Source: DATFVA01 sp963811905
GTDB lineage: Bacteria; Bacteroidota; Ignavibacteria; Ignavibacteriales; Ignavibacteriaceae
Length of the DNA: 64,000 nucleotides
Assembly: GCA_963811905.1 (NCBI GenBank)
Contig: CAWETK010000014.1
Span: 76,783 to 140,782 of the forward strand
Reading direction: 5' to 3'
Part shown: positions 7,437 through 16,656 of the stretch, in pieces
How the letters are laid out: each line of letters begins with the position of its first letter
Position numbering within the stretch: the stretch's first letter is position 1
The notes under the pieces: model-generated
What the model was told of the DNA's origin: nothing
What the model saw: the letters and a program-made list of their open reading frames with translations, nothing else
Database searches by the model: none
Program-made: the position numbers and the translations under genes

Positions 7437-7468
7437 CAAGAAAATGCCGCCGACCTGAGCTGGCGGCA
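7437..7468 (-). terminator. Terminator downstream of the TonB receptor gene
   Basis: On the minus strand a 7-bp perfect stem (TGCCGCC / GGCGGCA) with a 10-base loop is followed by TTTTC and further T. It lies about 90 bases after the receptor stop codon. Confidence 0.65.
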
Positions 7469-7555
7469 AATTCTGTTTTAAAGCTGGATCTTCCTATAAA
7501 AATTCTATCCATCTTGGCTGTTTAGAACTTCATAAATGAAGTTACTACGAAGTTC

Positions 7556-9658
7556 CTACAAGCCGAACCTGAGTGAACCGAAGAACTCTCTTCCTGCACC
7601 CGGCTGGTATGCATTACCGCCCGGATCAGGTTCGGTGAAGGCAACATACTTCTGATCACCGAGATTCCGGCCCTGCAGGATTATCTGAGCATTCAGGCCA
7701 TCAAGTTTAATGTCGTAGCCGATCCTTGCCCCGATGAGCGTATAGCCGGCGGCTGCTTCACTTTCAACATTTGCACCGTCAATGTAGGTCTTACTCTGGG
7801 TTTCTGCATTGATACCTACAAAGAAATTATAAGGCATATGATACTCAGCATCGATGTACAACTGGTGCTGGGGAGAATTAGGAAGTAAACTTCCGTCTTC
7901 GATATATTTAATAATTGCAGGGTCATCCATCATTATGCGGATAGGCGTGCTGTTTGTGTATTTGAAATGGGAGTATGTATAAGCAGCCTGAATTATGAAT
8001 TCAGTGATCGGAGTATACTTTGTATAAAATTCCAATCCTATCCTCTCACTTGAACCGACATTGCGGTAAAATGTCTCCTGATCGCGCTGCGGATCTGTTA
8101 TACGGTAACGGTCAAAATCGTTTTCGGTAAGTAAGTAGAACCCGGTTATATCATAATACAGTGAATTAGCTATGTAGCCTCTGCTCCCTAATTCATAGTC
8201 ATTCGAAGTTGCCGGTACAAGGTGAGTATTAAATCCGCCGAAGTTATCCGGATTCTGGGCAAGCTCTTCTGTTGCCGGAGGCAGGAATCCCTGTCCCCAG
8301 TCGGCATATAAATTAACTTCCTCCATCAGCGAGTAGCATATCCCGGCTTTAGCAGTAGTCTTTGAAAAATCTGCTGTTCCTGATGCATCATAATTAACTT
8401 TCAGAAGATCGTTCAGTTCGTTGTGTATTTTATCGTAACGCAGGCTCAGGAATATATTTGTTTTTTCACCTAGAAATATATTATCGAAGAGGAAAAGACC
8501 CAGACCGCGCTGGTTTATTTCTTCGGTTGATAATATCTCTGTACCCGGCATGGCATAATTATTGGCAACCCTGTGTTCATTTATCTTCTGCCATTGTAAA
8601 TCGGTTCCTGCACTGACTTTATTCCTGAAGAAATCATCTTTTTCACCGTAGCCGAATGCATATTGAATCGATGCTCCCGGTGTAAGGTATGTTCTGTAAT
8701 TAAAAGTATGATTATTAGCTTCAGTAAAGAGAGTCCGTTTGTTATACACATTAAATTGTACTTCGTGCTGATCCATGATCATTAAACCGGTTAAACCTGC
8801 CGTGCTTCTTTCAGTCTGCAGGTACTCATTAAACGGTACTGCATCCGGATTAGCCTGTTTCGGGTCTTCATTATACTGCTGAAGGTTAATGCCTTCGGGA
8901 TTTTCATGATAGAAATTTACATACTCAAAAATAGGCGTCAGCTTGATATTGCTGTTCGGAATATAAGACGCTTTTGCATAAACGTTATTACCCCAGAAAT
9001 GAGTATGTACGCGGTATCCGTCGCCCATTGTCCTGCCGAATGATATGCGGTAGTCAATATCCCTTGCGCGTCCGCCGAACTGACCGTATCCTTTCCAGAA
9101 ATTATTGGATCCGTAAATTCCGCCTGCTTCACCAAAAAGCGGAGTGTTGGGAGAATTTTTACTAATGACATTTACAATACCGCCTGAAGCACTGCCGCCA
9201 TAGAGAGAAGCGGCAGGACCTCTCATTACTTCAATACGTGAAATGTTAGTCATATCTATATCAAAAAAATCAGGAGCAAATCCTGTAGGGTCGTTTATAG
9301 GAAGTTCATCCATGAGTATTTTTATTCCCCTTATACCTCTTTCTGTAAGGATCCCGATCCCACGGATAGAAAGATGGAGCCTGTTGCCGTTTGCCTGGTT
9401 ATCAATTTTGACGCCGGGAACCAGTTTGAGTCCTTCATCAATCGAAACAAATCTCGGGACTGTATTCAGAAAATCCTGACCGACGACACTTGTTGCAGAA
9501 GTAATCTGTCTGAGAGAAACATTCAGCCTCGGGGCAGTTACAACAACATCCTGCGGAAGCTGATATTTAATAGAGTCTGAATTAGTGCTGTTTTCCTGTG
9601 CGCAGCTGATTGATACACAGATAAACATTACTATAATAAAAAGTAATAGTCTTTTCAT
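7556..9658 (-). CDS. TonB-dependent outer-membrane receptor
   Basis: The protein has 700 residues: signal peptide (1-20, SCAQ), TonB-box-like stretch (PQDVVVTAPR), plug domain (about 40-165: SIRGIGILTERGIRG, RIEVMRGPAASLYGGSA, GGIVNVISK), then a beta barrel with repeated aromatic strands ending in FFGSLRFGL. It lacks the N-terminal carboxypeptidase-like domain common in SusC proteins and has no SusD neighbour, so a small siderophore-, metal- or vitamin-type substrate is more likely than glycan; the substrate cannot be assigned. A small PPP-tail protein gene lies 52 bases upstream on the same strand, the same arrangement as at 24298-27330. Confidence 0.94.
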   Translation of the reverse strand: MKRLLLFIIVMFICVSISCAQENSTNSDSIKYQLPQDVVVTAPRLNVSLRQITSATSVVGQDFLNTVPRFVSIDEGLKLVPGVKIDNQANGNRLHLSIRGIGILTERGIRGIKILMDELPINDPTGFAPDFFDIDMTNISRIEVMRGPAASLYGGSASGGIVNVISKNSPNTPLFGEAGGIYGSNNFWKGYGQFGGRARDIDYRISFGRTMGDGYRVHTHFWGNNVYAKASYIPNSNIKLTPIFEYVNFYHENPEGINLQQYNEDPKQANPDAVPFNEYLQTERSTAGLTGLMIMDQHEVQFNVYNKRTLFTEANNHTFNYRTYLTPGASIQYAFGYGEKDDFFRNKVSAGTDLQWQKINEHRVANNYAMPGTEILSTEEINQRGLGLFLFDNIFLGEKTNIFLSLRYDKIHNELNDLLKVNYDASGTADFSKTTAKAGICYSLMEEVNLYADWGQGFLPPATEELAQNPDNFGGFNTHLVPATSNDYELGSRGYIANSLYYDITGFYLLTENDFDRYRITDPQRDQETFYRNVGSSERIGLEFYTKYTPITEFIIQAAYTYSHFKYTNSTPIRIMMDDPAIIKYIEDGSLLPNSPQHQLYIDAEYHMPYNFFVGINAETQSKTYIDGANVESEAAAGYTLIGARIGYDIKLDGLNAQIILQGRNLGDQKYVAFTEPDPGGNAYQPGAGREFFGSLRFGL

Positions 9659-9710
9659 TTTACTACCTGAATGAATTTATTAATAGAATTATGTAATTAG
9701 AGGTGAATAA

Positions 9711-10253
9711 TCAGGCAGTCTTCGGCGGAGGGGTGGGAATGTCAGCCCGGAAAGGAATCACATTCGTATTATTATTCGATGAATATTCCTGCTTACCGTC
9801 CGGCTGGTTAAATAGAAAAGGGGTTAAGCACAGGGCCTGTGAAATAAGATTAAGTAAACTTGTTTTATATTTAGAATTGTTGAGCTTTCCGCCTGCGAGG
9901 GCGTTGACTTCATCATTAAAGGATTTAACAATTTTTTGTTCCGCGGTATCGTTCAGGCAGTACAGAACTGCAAAGGAGCCGTCATCCTCCTCCTTTATTC
10001 TAATAATATCATAAAGCATCCCGCCGTATTCAAACTCAGAATTATCTTTCCAGGTAAACCCATCGGAATTGATATATAGCTTTTCCTTATGGATCCTAAA
10101 CTTCACAGAATTATTTGCTCCGTAATCACCTTTCTGTATAGCAATAGACATTTTGTACTTTGCCGAATATTGTGCCTGGTAAAGGATAATAAGGAACCCA
10201 CCGGAATTGATGAGAAGAAGAAGAATTAACGATATGGAAATGCACTTTTTCAA
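9711..10253 (-). CDS. Small membrane-anchored PPP-tail protein paired with TonB receptor
   Basis: This 180-residue protein uses a TTG start (MKKCISISL). It has one N-terminal membrane segment (residues about 4-26), an extracytoplasmic beta-rich domain and the C terminus PTPPPKTA. It aligns with the protein at 24298-24834 over about 65 residues: FR, then W-[KT]-D, EF, M-x-[YF]-DII-[RK]-I and L-[YF]-CL-x-D appear in the same order and spacing. Both genes lie directly upstream of a TonB-dependent receptor gene on the same strand. The family is not one I can name; it recalls the small Bacteroidota proteins found beside TonB receptors but lacks their HYC and CC motifs. A role in metal handling or receptor assembly is inference. 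Confidence 0.8.
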   Translation of the reverse strand: MKKCISISLILLLLINSGGFLIILYQAQYSAKYKMSIAIQKGDYGANNSVKFRIHKEKLYINSDGFTWKDNSEFEYGGMLYDIIRIKEEDDGSFAVLYCLNDTAEQKIVKSFNDEVNALAGGKLNNSKYKTSLLNLISQALCLTPFLFNQPDGKQEYSSNNNTNVIPFRADIPTPPPKTA

Positions 10254-10393
10254 AATTATTCTTATTTGTGCATAACAAAGATAAATAAAGATAACTATTA
10301 ATACAGAAAATACTTATTCGGCTATCCTATTTATATAAAAAAATTTATGTTTGGGATGTAAATAATTCTTTCTGAATATTTCTGGTAAATATT

Positions 10394-10813
10394 ATGTTTA
10401 GAAACTATACACTGAACCGTCTGCTGGTGCTATCTGCATCAGCCGGGTTTGCTTTCCTGCTCGCAGATACAATAATTGAACACCTGGATATACTCAATGA
10501 AGAGATAACGGCTTATATTCCACCTGTTTTCAGTCTGATCGGAGCTATTATAGGCTTTATGACCGTATATAAATGGAAACCCGGAATTATCCGAATTATG
10601 CATATATTTTTGTTTATCTCATTTATTGTCGCAGCTGCAGGGTTTTACTACCATATCGAGGAAGAGGAAAATGACGAGAACCTGACAACCGAAGAGCGTA
10701 TTCATGAAGAGAATGAAAAAGACAAACCTCTTCTTGCACCTCTGGCGTTCGGCGGAATAGCTGTAGTAGGACTGCTGGGAACCTATAGAAAATGGGAATC
10801 TGAAGTGGTGTAG
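10394..10813 (+). CDS. Four-helix membrane protein of unknown function
   Basis: The 139-residue protein has four predicted membrane segments (about 9-28, 41-61, 66-86, 111-130). A very acidic loop (residues about 88-110, mostly Glu/Asp/Asn with some Lys) lies between helices 3 and 4, with His residues at the end of helix 3 (YYHIEEE). It is divergent from the PPP-tail/TonB receptor genes with 140 bases between the starts. An acidic, histidine-containing loop in this context might bind metal, but that is speculation; no family is recognised. Confidence 0.7.
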   Translation: MFRNYTLNRLLVLSASAGFAFLLADTIIEHLDILNEEITAYIPPVFSLIGAIIGFMTVYKWKPGIIRIMHIFLFISFIVAAAGFYYHIEEEENDENLTTEERIHEENEKDKPLLAPLAFGGIAVVGLLGTYRKWESEVV

Positions 10814-10991
10814 GAACATCATTTGCTGTGTTCTTTAGATAGGGGTTTTGGAATTTGATAAATTAAATTCCTACATCATTACATTCCGGCCTTTTATCAT
10901 TTATCCATTGGAACTTTAAATATTTAATCGTATAATCTCACCCATTCAGAGAAAAAACTATAACGTTCGTTTACTCACAAACCGGAATCGG

Positions 10992-13517
10992 GTGAATATG
11001 TATTTATTTTTAAAAAGAATACCATTATTAATTTCAATTATATTTCTTGTAAACCTGAGTGTTACTGCTCAGCCTGAAAAACCTCTTGATGCTTCTCAAT
11101 TAGAACTTGCAATCAAAAAACTTAATGTGCTGGGGAGTGTCCTCTACATAGCTGCCCATCCCGATGATGAAAATACTGCTGCCCTTGCCTATTTTGAATC
11201 CGGCAAAATGTTAAGGACAGGATACTGCGCTATGAACCGCGGAAGCGGAGGGCAGAATCTGATAGGGAATGAACAGGCAGATGAACTTGGGGTTATAAGA
11301 ACACAGGAGCTGCTTGCTGCGAGAAGAATTGACGGGGCAGAACAATTCTTTACCCGTGCGGTTGATTTCGGTTATTCAAAAAATCCTGAAGAGACTTTCA
11401 GTATCTGGGGAAAGGAAAAAATACTCTCCGATGTTGTCTGGATAATAAGGAAATTCCGTCCGGATGTTATCATCACCCGTTTTCCAGGTACAGGCGAAGG
11501 GGGTCATGGTCATCACACCGCCTCCGCACTGCTCGCTGAAGAAGCCTTTAAACTCGCAGCCGACCCCGGAAGTTTCCCCGAACAGCTTAAGTATGTTAAG
11601 ACCTGGCAGGCTAAGAGACTCTACTGGAATGCCTGGCTCCCTGGCCTTGAAAAGAAAAATGCCGATACCTCTAAACTAATTAAAATTGACCTCGGAGCAT
11701 ACAACCCTCTCTTAGGGAAATCCTATTCTGAAATTGCTGCTGAAAGCAGAAGCATGCATAAAAGTCAGGGCTTCGGCGTTTCTGCAAGGAGAGGCGAACA
11801 GTTAAATTATTTCCAGTACCTTGAAGGTGATTCCGCAAAAAATGATTTATTTGAGGGTGTAGATCTTACATGGGACCGTGTTAAAGGCAGCGGGAAAACT
11901 GCCTCCCTTTTGAATGAGGTTCAAAATGAATATAATCCGGAGGACCCGTCCGCAAGTCTGCCAAAACTACTTGAGGCGTATTCGGAGTTAAATAAATTAA
12001 ATGACGATTACTGGGTTCCACTAAAGAAAAAAGAATTATTAAAAGTCATAAGTGCCGCAGCGGGAATATGGATGGAAGCTAAAGCAGACGATTACTCCTT
12101 CACACCGGGTGATTCTGTTAATATATCTGCACAGATAGTCAACCGTTCAGGGTACCCCTTCAAACTAAAAAGTATAACAATTTCCTGCAGCAATGAACCC
12201 TGCAATAATACCCCGGATAAAATTAACCAGGAGCTGACTGACAACAAGCTTGTTAAATCAGAAGAGAAGGTTCTACTGCCGGAAAATATTCCTTATACTC
12301 AGCCTTACTGGCTGGCTGAACCTCACGGAAAAGGAACTTATACCGTGAATGATCAGCAGCTGATAGGAAAACCTGAGAATGATCCCCCTTTGACTGCAGA
12401 TTTTACTCTTACCGACGGAAAAACCGAGATTGATCTTTCGATACCGGTAATATATCAATGGACGGATCCCGTTCACGGCGGAGAGTATAGACCCATTGAG
12501 ATCACTCCTTCTGTTGCGGTCAACCTGGAAAATAATATTTATTTATTCCCCGATAATAAAAGCAAAACCGTCGCTGTAAAGTTAACAGGTAATAAAAAAG
12601 ATGCAAACGGGAAAGTGTTTTTAGAAGTTCAGGGTGGGTGGAAGACAGAACCTGCAGAGTATAAATATTCGTTTTCAAAAAAAGGAGATGAAAAGACTTT
12701 TGAATTTAAGGTAACTCCTCCTGCCGATACGGCTGAAGCAATATTGAAAGCAGCTGCTGTAGAAGACGGCAAAGAAATAAACCGGGGGATGGTCACTATT
12801 GACTATCCGCATATTCCTGTTCAGACCTTATTCCCCCCGGCTGAGGCAAAACTGCTGCACTTAGATATTAATAAGGTCGTAAATAATATTGGTTATATTA
12901 TGGGGTCAGGCGACGTTATTCCTGATTACCTTCAGCAGCTTGGGTATAATGTTAAACTATTAACTGATGCCGACTTAGACACAATGAAACTCGGAAAATT
13001 TGATGCAATTGTAACCGGAGTGCGGGCTTATAATACAAGAAACAGACTTTCTACAGATCAGCCAAGGCTTATGGATTATGTGAAAGACGGAGGTACGCTC
13101 GTTGTTCAGTACAATACCAGTTTTAATCTCGTTGCGGATGATATAGGCCCGTATCCATTGCATCTTTCACACGACAGGATAACTGTAGAAGAAGCACCTA
13201 TAACTTTTGTCAATCCTTCAATATCATTATTATATTATCCCGACAAAATTACTCAGAAAGATTTTGATGGCTGGGTTCAGGAGAGAGGGCTTTATTTTGC
13301 TGATAAATGGGATCCTCAGTACCAGCCGGTATTTTCGGGAAGTGATCCCGGAGAGGCACCTGTGCAGGGAGGAATGCTTTATGCAAACTATGGAAAAGGT
13401 GTTTATATTTATAGCGGATATTCATGGTTCAGACAGATCCCCGCCGGAGTTCCCGGCGCCTTTAGAATATTTGTTAATATGATTTCGGCAGGACAAAATG
13501 AAAAGTCGCCCAACTAA
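10992..13517 (+). CDS. PIG-L (LmbE-like) family deacetylase, large multidomain form
   Basis: The product has 841 residues, with signal peptide 1-27. Residues about 45-200 are a PIG-L/LmbE zinc deacetylase domain with AHPDDE (55-60) and the downstream HGHH (about 171-175) supplying the zinc ligands. A beta-rich NPCBM/Ig-like middle follows. Residues about 620-830 form a glutamine-amidotransferase-like fold (DAIVTGVRAYNTR, YVKDGGTLVVQY). This long form is typical of Bacteroidota and probably acts on N-acetylated sugars outside the cytoplasm; the substrate is unknown. The start is GTG at 10992, with an ATG two codons later as the alternative. Its 3' end overlaps the 49-residue gene by 20 bases. 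Confidence 0.9.
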   Translation: MNMYLFLKRIPLLISIIFLVNLSVTAQPEKPLDASQLELAIKKLNVLGSVLYIAAHPDDENTAALAYFESGKMLRTGYCAMNRGSGGQNLIGNEQADELGVIRTQELLAARRIDGAEQFFTRAVDFGYSKNPEETFSIWGKEKILSDVVWIIRKFRPDVIITRFPGTGEGGHGHHTASALLAEEAFKLAADPGSFPEQLKYVKTWQAKRLYWNAWLPGLEKKNADTSKLIKIDLGAYNPLLGKSYSEIAAESRSMHKSQGFGVSARRGEQLNYFQYLEGDSAKNDLFEGVDLTWDRVKGSGKTASLLNEVQNEYNPEDPSASLPKLLEAYSELNKLNDDYWVPLKKKELLKVISAAAGIWMEAKADDYSFTPGDSVNISAQIVNRSGYPFKLKSITISCSNEPCNNTPDKINQELTDNKLVKSEEKVLLPENIPYTQPYWLAEPHGKGTYTVNDQQLIGKPENDPPLTADFTLTDGKTEIDLSIPVIYQWTDPVHGGEYRPIEITPSVAVNLENNIYLFPDNKSKTVAVKLTGNKKDANGKVFLEVQGGWKTEPAEYKYSFSKKGDEKTFEFKVTPPADTAEAILKAAAVEDGKEINRGMVTIDYPHIPVQTLFPPAEAKLLHLDINKVVNNIGYIMGSGDVIPDYLQQLGYNVKLLTDADLDTMKLGKFDAIVTGVRAYNTRNRLSTDQPRLMDYVKDGGTLVVQYNTSFNLVADDIGPYPLHLSHDRITVEEAPITFVNPSISLLYYPDKITQKDFDGWVQERGLYFADKWDPQYQPVFSGSDPGEAPVQGGMLYANYGKGVYIYSGYSWFRQIPAGVPGAFRIFVNMISAGQNEKSPN

Positions 13518-13647
13518 TGATGAGCATAAGCCTGAAGAAGAAAAGCCTCCGGTGCTGAAAACATGGAATAATATTTATGCCCTGGTTTTTCTTAATCTTG
13601 TTGTACTTATAATTTTCTTTTACATATTTACAAAGGTTTTTGAGTGA
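13498..13647 (+). CDS. 49-residue membrane protein between deacetylase and symporter
   Basis: ATG at 13498 opens a 49-codon frame: a polar, Pro/Glu/Lys-rich start (residues 1-22) and one membrane helix (about 27-45, ending FTKVFE). It overlaps the deacetylase gene by 20 bases and the symporter by four (GTGA), so all three are likely co-translated. The frame is free of stops exactly across the gap between the two large genes, which argues for a real gene. By analogy with other small single-helix proteins encoded beside sodium symporters, it could be an accessory subunit of the SSS transporter; that is inference. Confidence 0.72.
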   Translation: MKSRPTNDEHKPEEEKPPVLKTWNNIYALVFLNLVVLIIFFYIFTKVFE

Positions 13648-15356
13648 CCCTTTTAGACTGGATTGTTCTAATAGGATTTCTCCTTTTTGTTACTGTATAC
13701 GGTGTATGGAAAACAAGGGGAACAAAAGACATCGACGGGTATATGCGGGCCGGCAGAACTACTCCCTGGTACACCATTGCTCTTTCAATTATGGCAACCC
13801 AGGCAAGCGCTATTACGTTTCTTTCCACACCCGGCCAGGCATATGCAGACGGGATGCGCTTTGTTCAATTCTATCTCGGACTTCCTATCGCAATGATAAT
13901 AATCTGCATTACTGCAGTACCTATTTTCCATCGATTGAATATCTATACGGCATATGAATATCTGGAAAAGAGATTTGACTTAAAGAACCGTACCCTCGGC
14001 AGCCTTTTGTTCTTATCACAGCGGGGCCTTGCCGCCGGTTTTACAATTTTTGCTCCCTCACTTATTCTATCAGTAATCCTCGGATGGGATATTAATCTGA
14101 CTGTTATATTCACCGGCATTCTTGTAGTTGTCTATACAACAACCGGCGGAACAAAAGCAGTAAACCAGACGCATATTCATCAGATGATAATTATTACACT
14201 GGGAATGTTTGCAGCTTTCATAATGATTTTTATCCTGCTCCCGAAAGATATTTCTCCTCTTGATGCAGCTTATGTAGCCGGGAAGCTCGGCAGGCTAAAT
14301 GCAATCGATTTTACGTTCGATCTTAATAACCGGTATACATTCTGGTCAGGGATAATCGGCGGCACATTCCTGATGCTTTCTTATTTCGGCACGGATCAGT
14401 CGCAGGTTCAGAGATACCTTTCCGGGAGCACGGCAGCACAGAGCCGTTTGGGTCTTCTGGCGAACGGCATTATTAAAGTACCAATGCAGTTCTTCATTCT
14501 TTTTGTAGGGGCTATGGTGTTCGTGTTTTACCAGTTCAATCCTCCTCCTCTTTTCTTTAACCCGGTGGCTGTAAATACCGTAAAACAAAGTAATTATGCC
14601 GAACAATATAATAATTTAAGTGACAGGTTCGACAGGGTACATAAAGAGAAGCAGGAAAAATTGAAAGAAATGCTCGCATCAATTCACTCAGGAAATGATA
14701 AACTTACGGATAAAACCCTGGAGCAGGTGCGGAAAAAGCAGAATGAAGCTAATATTATAAGAAATGAGGCAGTAGAACTGATAAAAGAGGCAGACCCGGG
14801 TGCCGATTCCAACGACACGAATTATATCTTTATCACCTATATAATTAATTTTCTACCTGCAGGTATAATTGGATTAATACTTGCAGCCATATTCTCAGCA
14901 TCGATGTCATCTACCTCAGCTGAGCTTAATGCGCTTGCCTCTACAACTGTGATTGATTTCTATAAGCGGATGCTCCGGAAAGATGCTTCGGATAAACATT
15001 ATTTAATAGTATCCAAGCTTGCCACCATTTTATGGGGAGCATATGCAATAACCTTTGCTCTTTTTGCCAACAGGCTTGGGTCTCTGATTGAGGCAGTTAA
15101 TATTCTCGGTTCACTTGTATACGGAACGATTCTGGGAATATTCCTTGTGGCTTTTTACCTGAAGAAGGTAACAGGAACCCCGGTTTTTATTGCCGCTGTA
15201 ATTGCAGAACTGGTTGTACTTTACTGCTACATATTCACCTCCATCCCCTTTCTGTGGTATAATGTAATAGGATGTGTAATCGTTGCAGCAGCGGCGCTGA
15301 TCATCAATCCTTTCTTTAGAATACCGGCACATCAAAACCCGATGGATGGGCAATAA
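13644..15356 (+). CDS. Sodium:solute symporter (SSS family)
   Basis: This 570-residue protein begins with GTG inside the stop codon of the 49-residue gene. It has about 13-14 membrane helices with SSS-family features: GWDINLTVIFTGILVVVYTT, KAVNQTHIHQMIII, and SASMSSTSAELNALAST in the region that normally helps bind Na+. A charged, predicted helical insert of about 80 residues (about 310-395, KEKQEKLKEML, EQVRKKQNEANI) separates two helices; most SSS transporters have a much shorter loop. The coupling to a secreted PIG-L deacetylase suggests uptake of a sugar or sugar-derived product, for example after deacetylation, but the substrate is not determined. Confidence 0.92.
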   Translation: MTLLDWIVLIGFLLFVTVYGVWKTRGTKDIDGYMRAGRTTPWYTIALSIMATQASAITFLSTPGQAYADGMRFVQFYLGLPIAMIIICITAVPIFHRLNIYTAYEYLEKRFDLKNRTLGSLLFLSQRGLAAGFTIFAPSLILSVILGWDINLTVIFTGILVVVYTTTGGTKAVNQTHIHQMIIITLGMFAAFIMIFILLPKDISPLDAAYVAGKLGRLNAIDFTFDLNNRYTFWSGIIGGTFLMLSYFGTDQSQVQRYLSGSTAAQSRLGLLANGIIKVPMQFFILFVGAMVFVFYQFNPPPLFFNPVAVNTVKQSNYAEQYNNLSDRFDRVHKEKQEKLKEMLASIHSGNDKLTDKTLEQVRKKQNEANIIRNEAVELIKEADPGADSNDTNYIFITYIINFLPAGIIGLILAAIFSASMSSTSAELNALASTTVIDFYKRMLRKDASDKHYLIVSKLATILWGAYAITFALFANRLGSLIEAVNILGSLVYGTILGIFLVAFYLKKVTGTPVFIAAVIAELVVLYCYIFTSIPFLWYNVIGCVIVAAAALIINPFFRIPAHQNPMDGQ

Positions 15357-15460
15357 GCATAAGCTCCATCAGTTTCTGCATTCCTCCACCGGCTCGCTAA
15401 ATAACAATTCTGTCCCGGAGGTATTCCTGCAGGACAGGATTGTAATTTATAATAGCTTCT

Positions 15461-15724
15461 TTAATTTGAGACTATTTTCTTTGCGTCATCGATTATTGTG
15501 TTCGCCTTTTTTTTGCCGTCTTTTATAAGAATATCGACTTTATCTTTTCCTGTTTCCACAATATCATTTACATTATCAATAATATTATCAGTTGTTTTCG
15601 ATATATTTTTTCTCATCTTCTTTCCTGAAACAGGGGTATAAAGCAATGCCAGAACACCTCCGATGACGCCGCCTACAAGCAATCCGGTTACAAATCCGGT
15701 CAGTTTTTCCTGTTCTCTGCTCAT
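15461..15724 (-). CDS. YtxH-domain small membrane protein
   Basis: The start is ATG at 15724, chosen because GGAG precedes it at a proper distance; a longer GTG-started form (to 15796) would overlap the rhomboid gene by four bases and is possible. The 87-residue form reads MSREQEKLTGFVTGLLVG, a glycine-rich membrane helix (about 9-30, GGVIGGVLALLYTP, SGKKMR) and an amphipathic helical tail (NIIDNVNDIVETGKDKVDIL). This is the YtxH/DUF948-like layout, which is stress-associated in other bacteria. Function is not known. Confidence 0.85.
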   Translation of the reverse strand: MSREQEKLTGFVTGLLVGGVIGGVLALLYTPVSGKKMRKNISKTTDNIIDNVNDIVETGKDKVDILIKDGKKKANTIIDDAKKIVSN

Positions 15725-15792
15725 ATTTTCTCCTTCGATTATAGTTTGTTCATACAATATAGCAGAAGTGAGCAAAACACAAGTTGTCACAA

Positions 15793-16536
15793 TCACACTG
15801 CTTTTCTGCCAATCTTAAAAAACATTATCAGGATCATCCCTGATATAAAGCCTCCGATATGAGCTCCGTAAGCAACTCCGCCTCCCTGTGCCCCGGCACC
15901 GAGAAGACCAAGTCCGCTTATCAGCTGGAATAAAAACCAGATCCCGATGGCCATAATGGCGGGAACGTCAGTGACGAAATAGAACATTATTACGCTTACT
16001 CTTTTCCTGGGGAAGAGAAGCAAATAAGCTCCAAGCACTCCTGAAATTGCGCCTGAAGCTCCAAGTGTAGGAATCAAAAGATTTTCACCCAGAAAATAGC
16101 TCGAATAAACATGAGCCAGTGAGGCAAGGATACCGCATATAAGATAAAAAATCAGATAACGAAGATGACCTATCCTGTTTTCAATATTATCTCCGAATAT
16201 CCATAGAAAAAGCATGTTCCCGAAAATATGGGCAATACCTCCGTGCATAAAGATTGAAGTAAGAAGTGTCAGGTAAACGGTTATGGGAGTAATCCCAAGT
16301 CCCGGGATTGTGTATCTCTCCCCGGTAGCGGGGTTTTCATAGCTTTGATCGTGTGTTACAATATCCTTGCCTGAAAGTATTTCAGCAGGCACTGCAGAAA
16401 ATTTGTATGTGAATTTTTCATTAGAACCGAAATCCTGAAGCCAGACAAATACAATTATATTAGCAAGGATTAAGAGATAATTAATATAAGGTGTTATCGT
16501 TCTTTCACGGTTATCATCACCTATAGGGAAGAGCAT
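15793..16536 (-). CDS. Rhomboid family intramembrane serine protease
   Basis: The protein has 247 residues and six or seven membrane helices. Rhomboid hallmarks are present: MHGGIAHIFGNMLFLWIFGD (HxxxN in helix 2), the catalytic serine in GASGAISG (about residue 160) and the catalytic histidine in AHIGGFISG (about residue 226). The loop between helix 1 and 2 is long and holds the pair YENPATGERYTIPG. Rhomboids cut single-pass membrane proteins within the bilayer; the substrate here is unknown. The YtxH-like gene follows on the same strand. Confidence 0.94.
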   Translation of the reverse strand: MLFPIGDDNRERTITPYINYLLILANIIVFVWLQDFGSNEKFTYKFSAVPAEILSGKDIVTHDQSYENPATGERYTIPGLGITPITVYLTLLTSIFMHGGIAHIFGNMLFLWIFGDNIENRIGHLRYLIFYLICGILASLAHVYSSYFLGENLLIPTLGASGAISGVLGAYLLLFPRKRVSVIMFYFVTDVPAIMAIGIWFLFQLISGLGLLGAGAQGGGVAYGAHIGGFISGMILIMFFKIGRKAV

Positions 16537-16622
16537 TTATAAATCTCCGGTTTTTATATTCTGAACTTACTAAAAAAGAATGGAGTAAAGGAGTGCCTCC
16601 CGTCCCTACCGCAAATCACAAT

Positions 16623-16650
16623 CAATGACCAATTACCAATGACCAATACC
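16623..16650. repeat. Heptamer tandem repeat CAATKAC x4
   Basis: Four 7-base units: CAATGAC, CAATTAC, CAATGAC, CAATACC. It lies just past the stop of the DUF116 gene. It resembles the heptameric short tandem repeats known from cyanobacterial and other genomes. Confidence 0.6.
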
Positions 16651-16656
16651 CACTGC

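Larger units (their letters stand above)
7044..7555. other. Palindrome-rich intergenic region
   Basis: Between the TonB receptor and the 124-residue gene (both minus) lie: palindrome ACTGAC-N5-GTCAGT (7226-7242); a direct repeat of AGTCCCGTATT (7274-7284, 7285-7295); CTCA-AAA-TGAG (7300-7310); a 30-base imperfect palindrome (7321-7350); TGACA-AAA-TGTCA (7366-7378); and a terminator (7437-7468). AACTTCAT-AA-ATGAAGTT is at 7526-7543. No convincing gene is present; a 49-codon TTG-started frame (7060-7209, plus) is open but unsupported. Confidence 0.6.
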
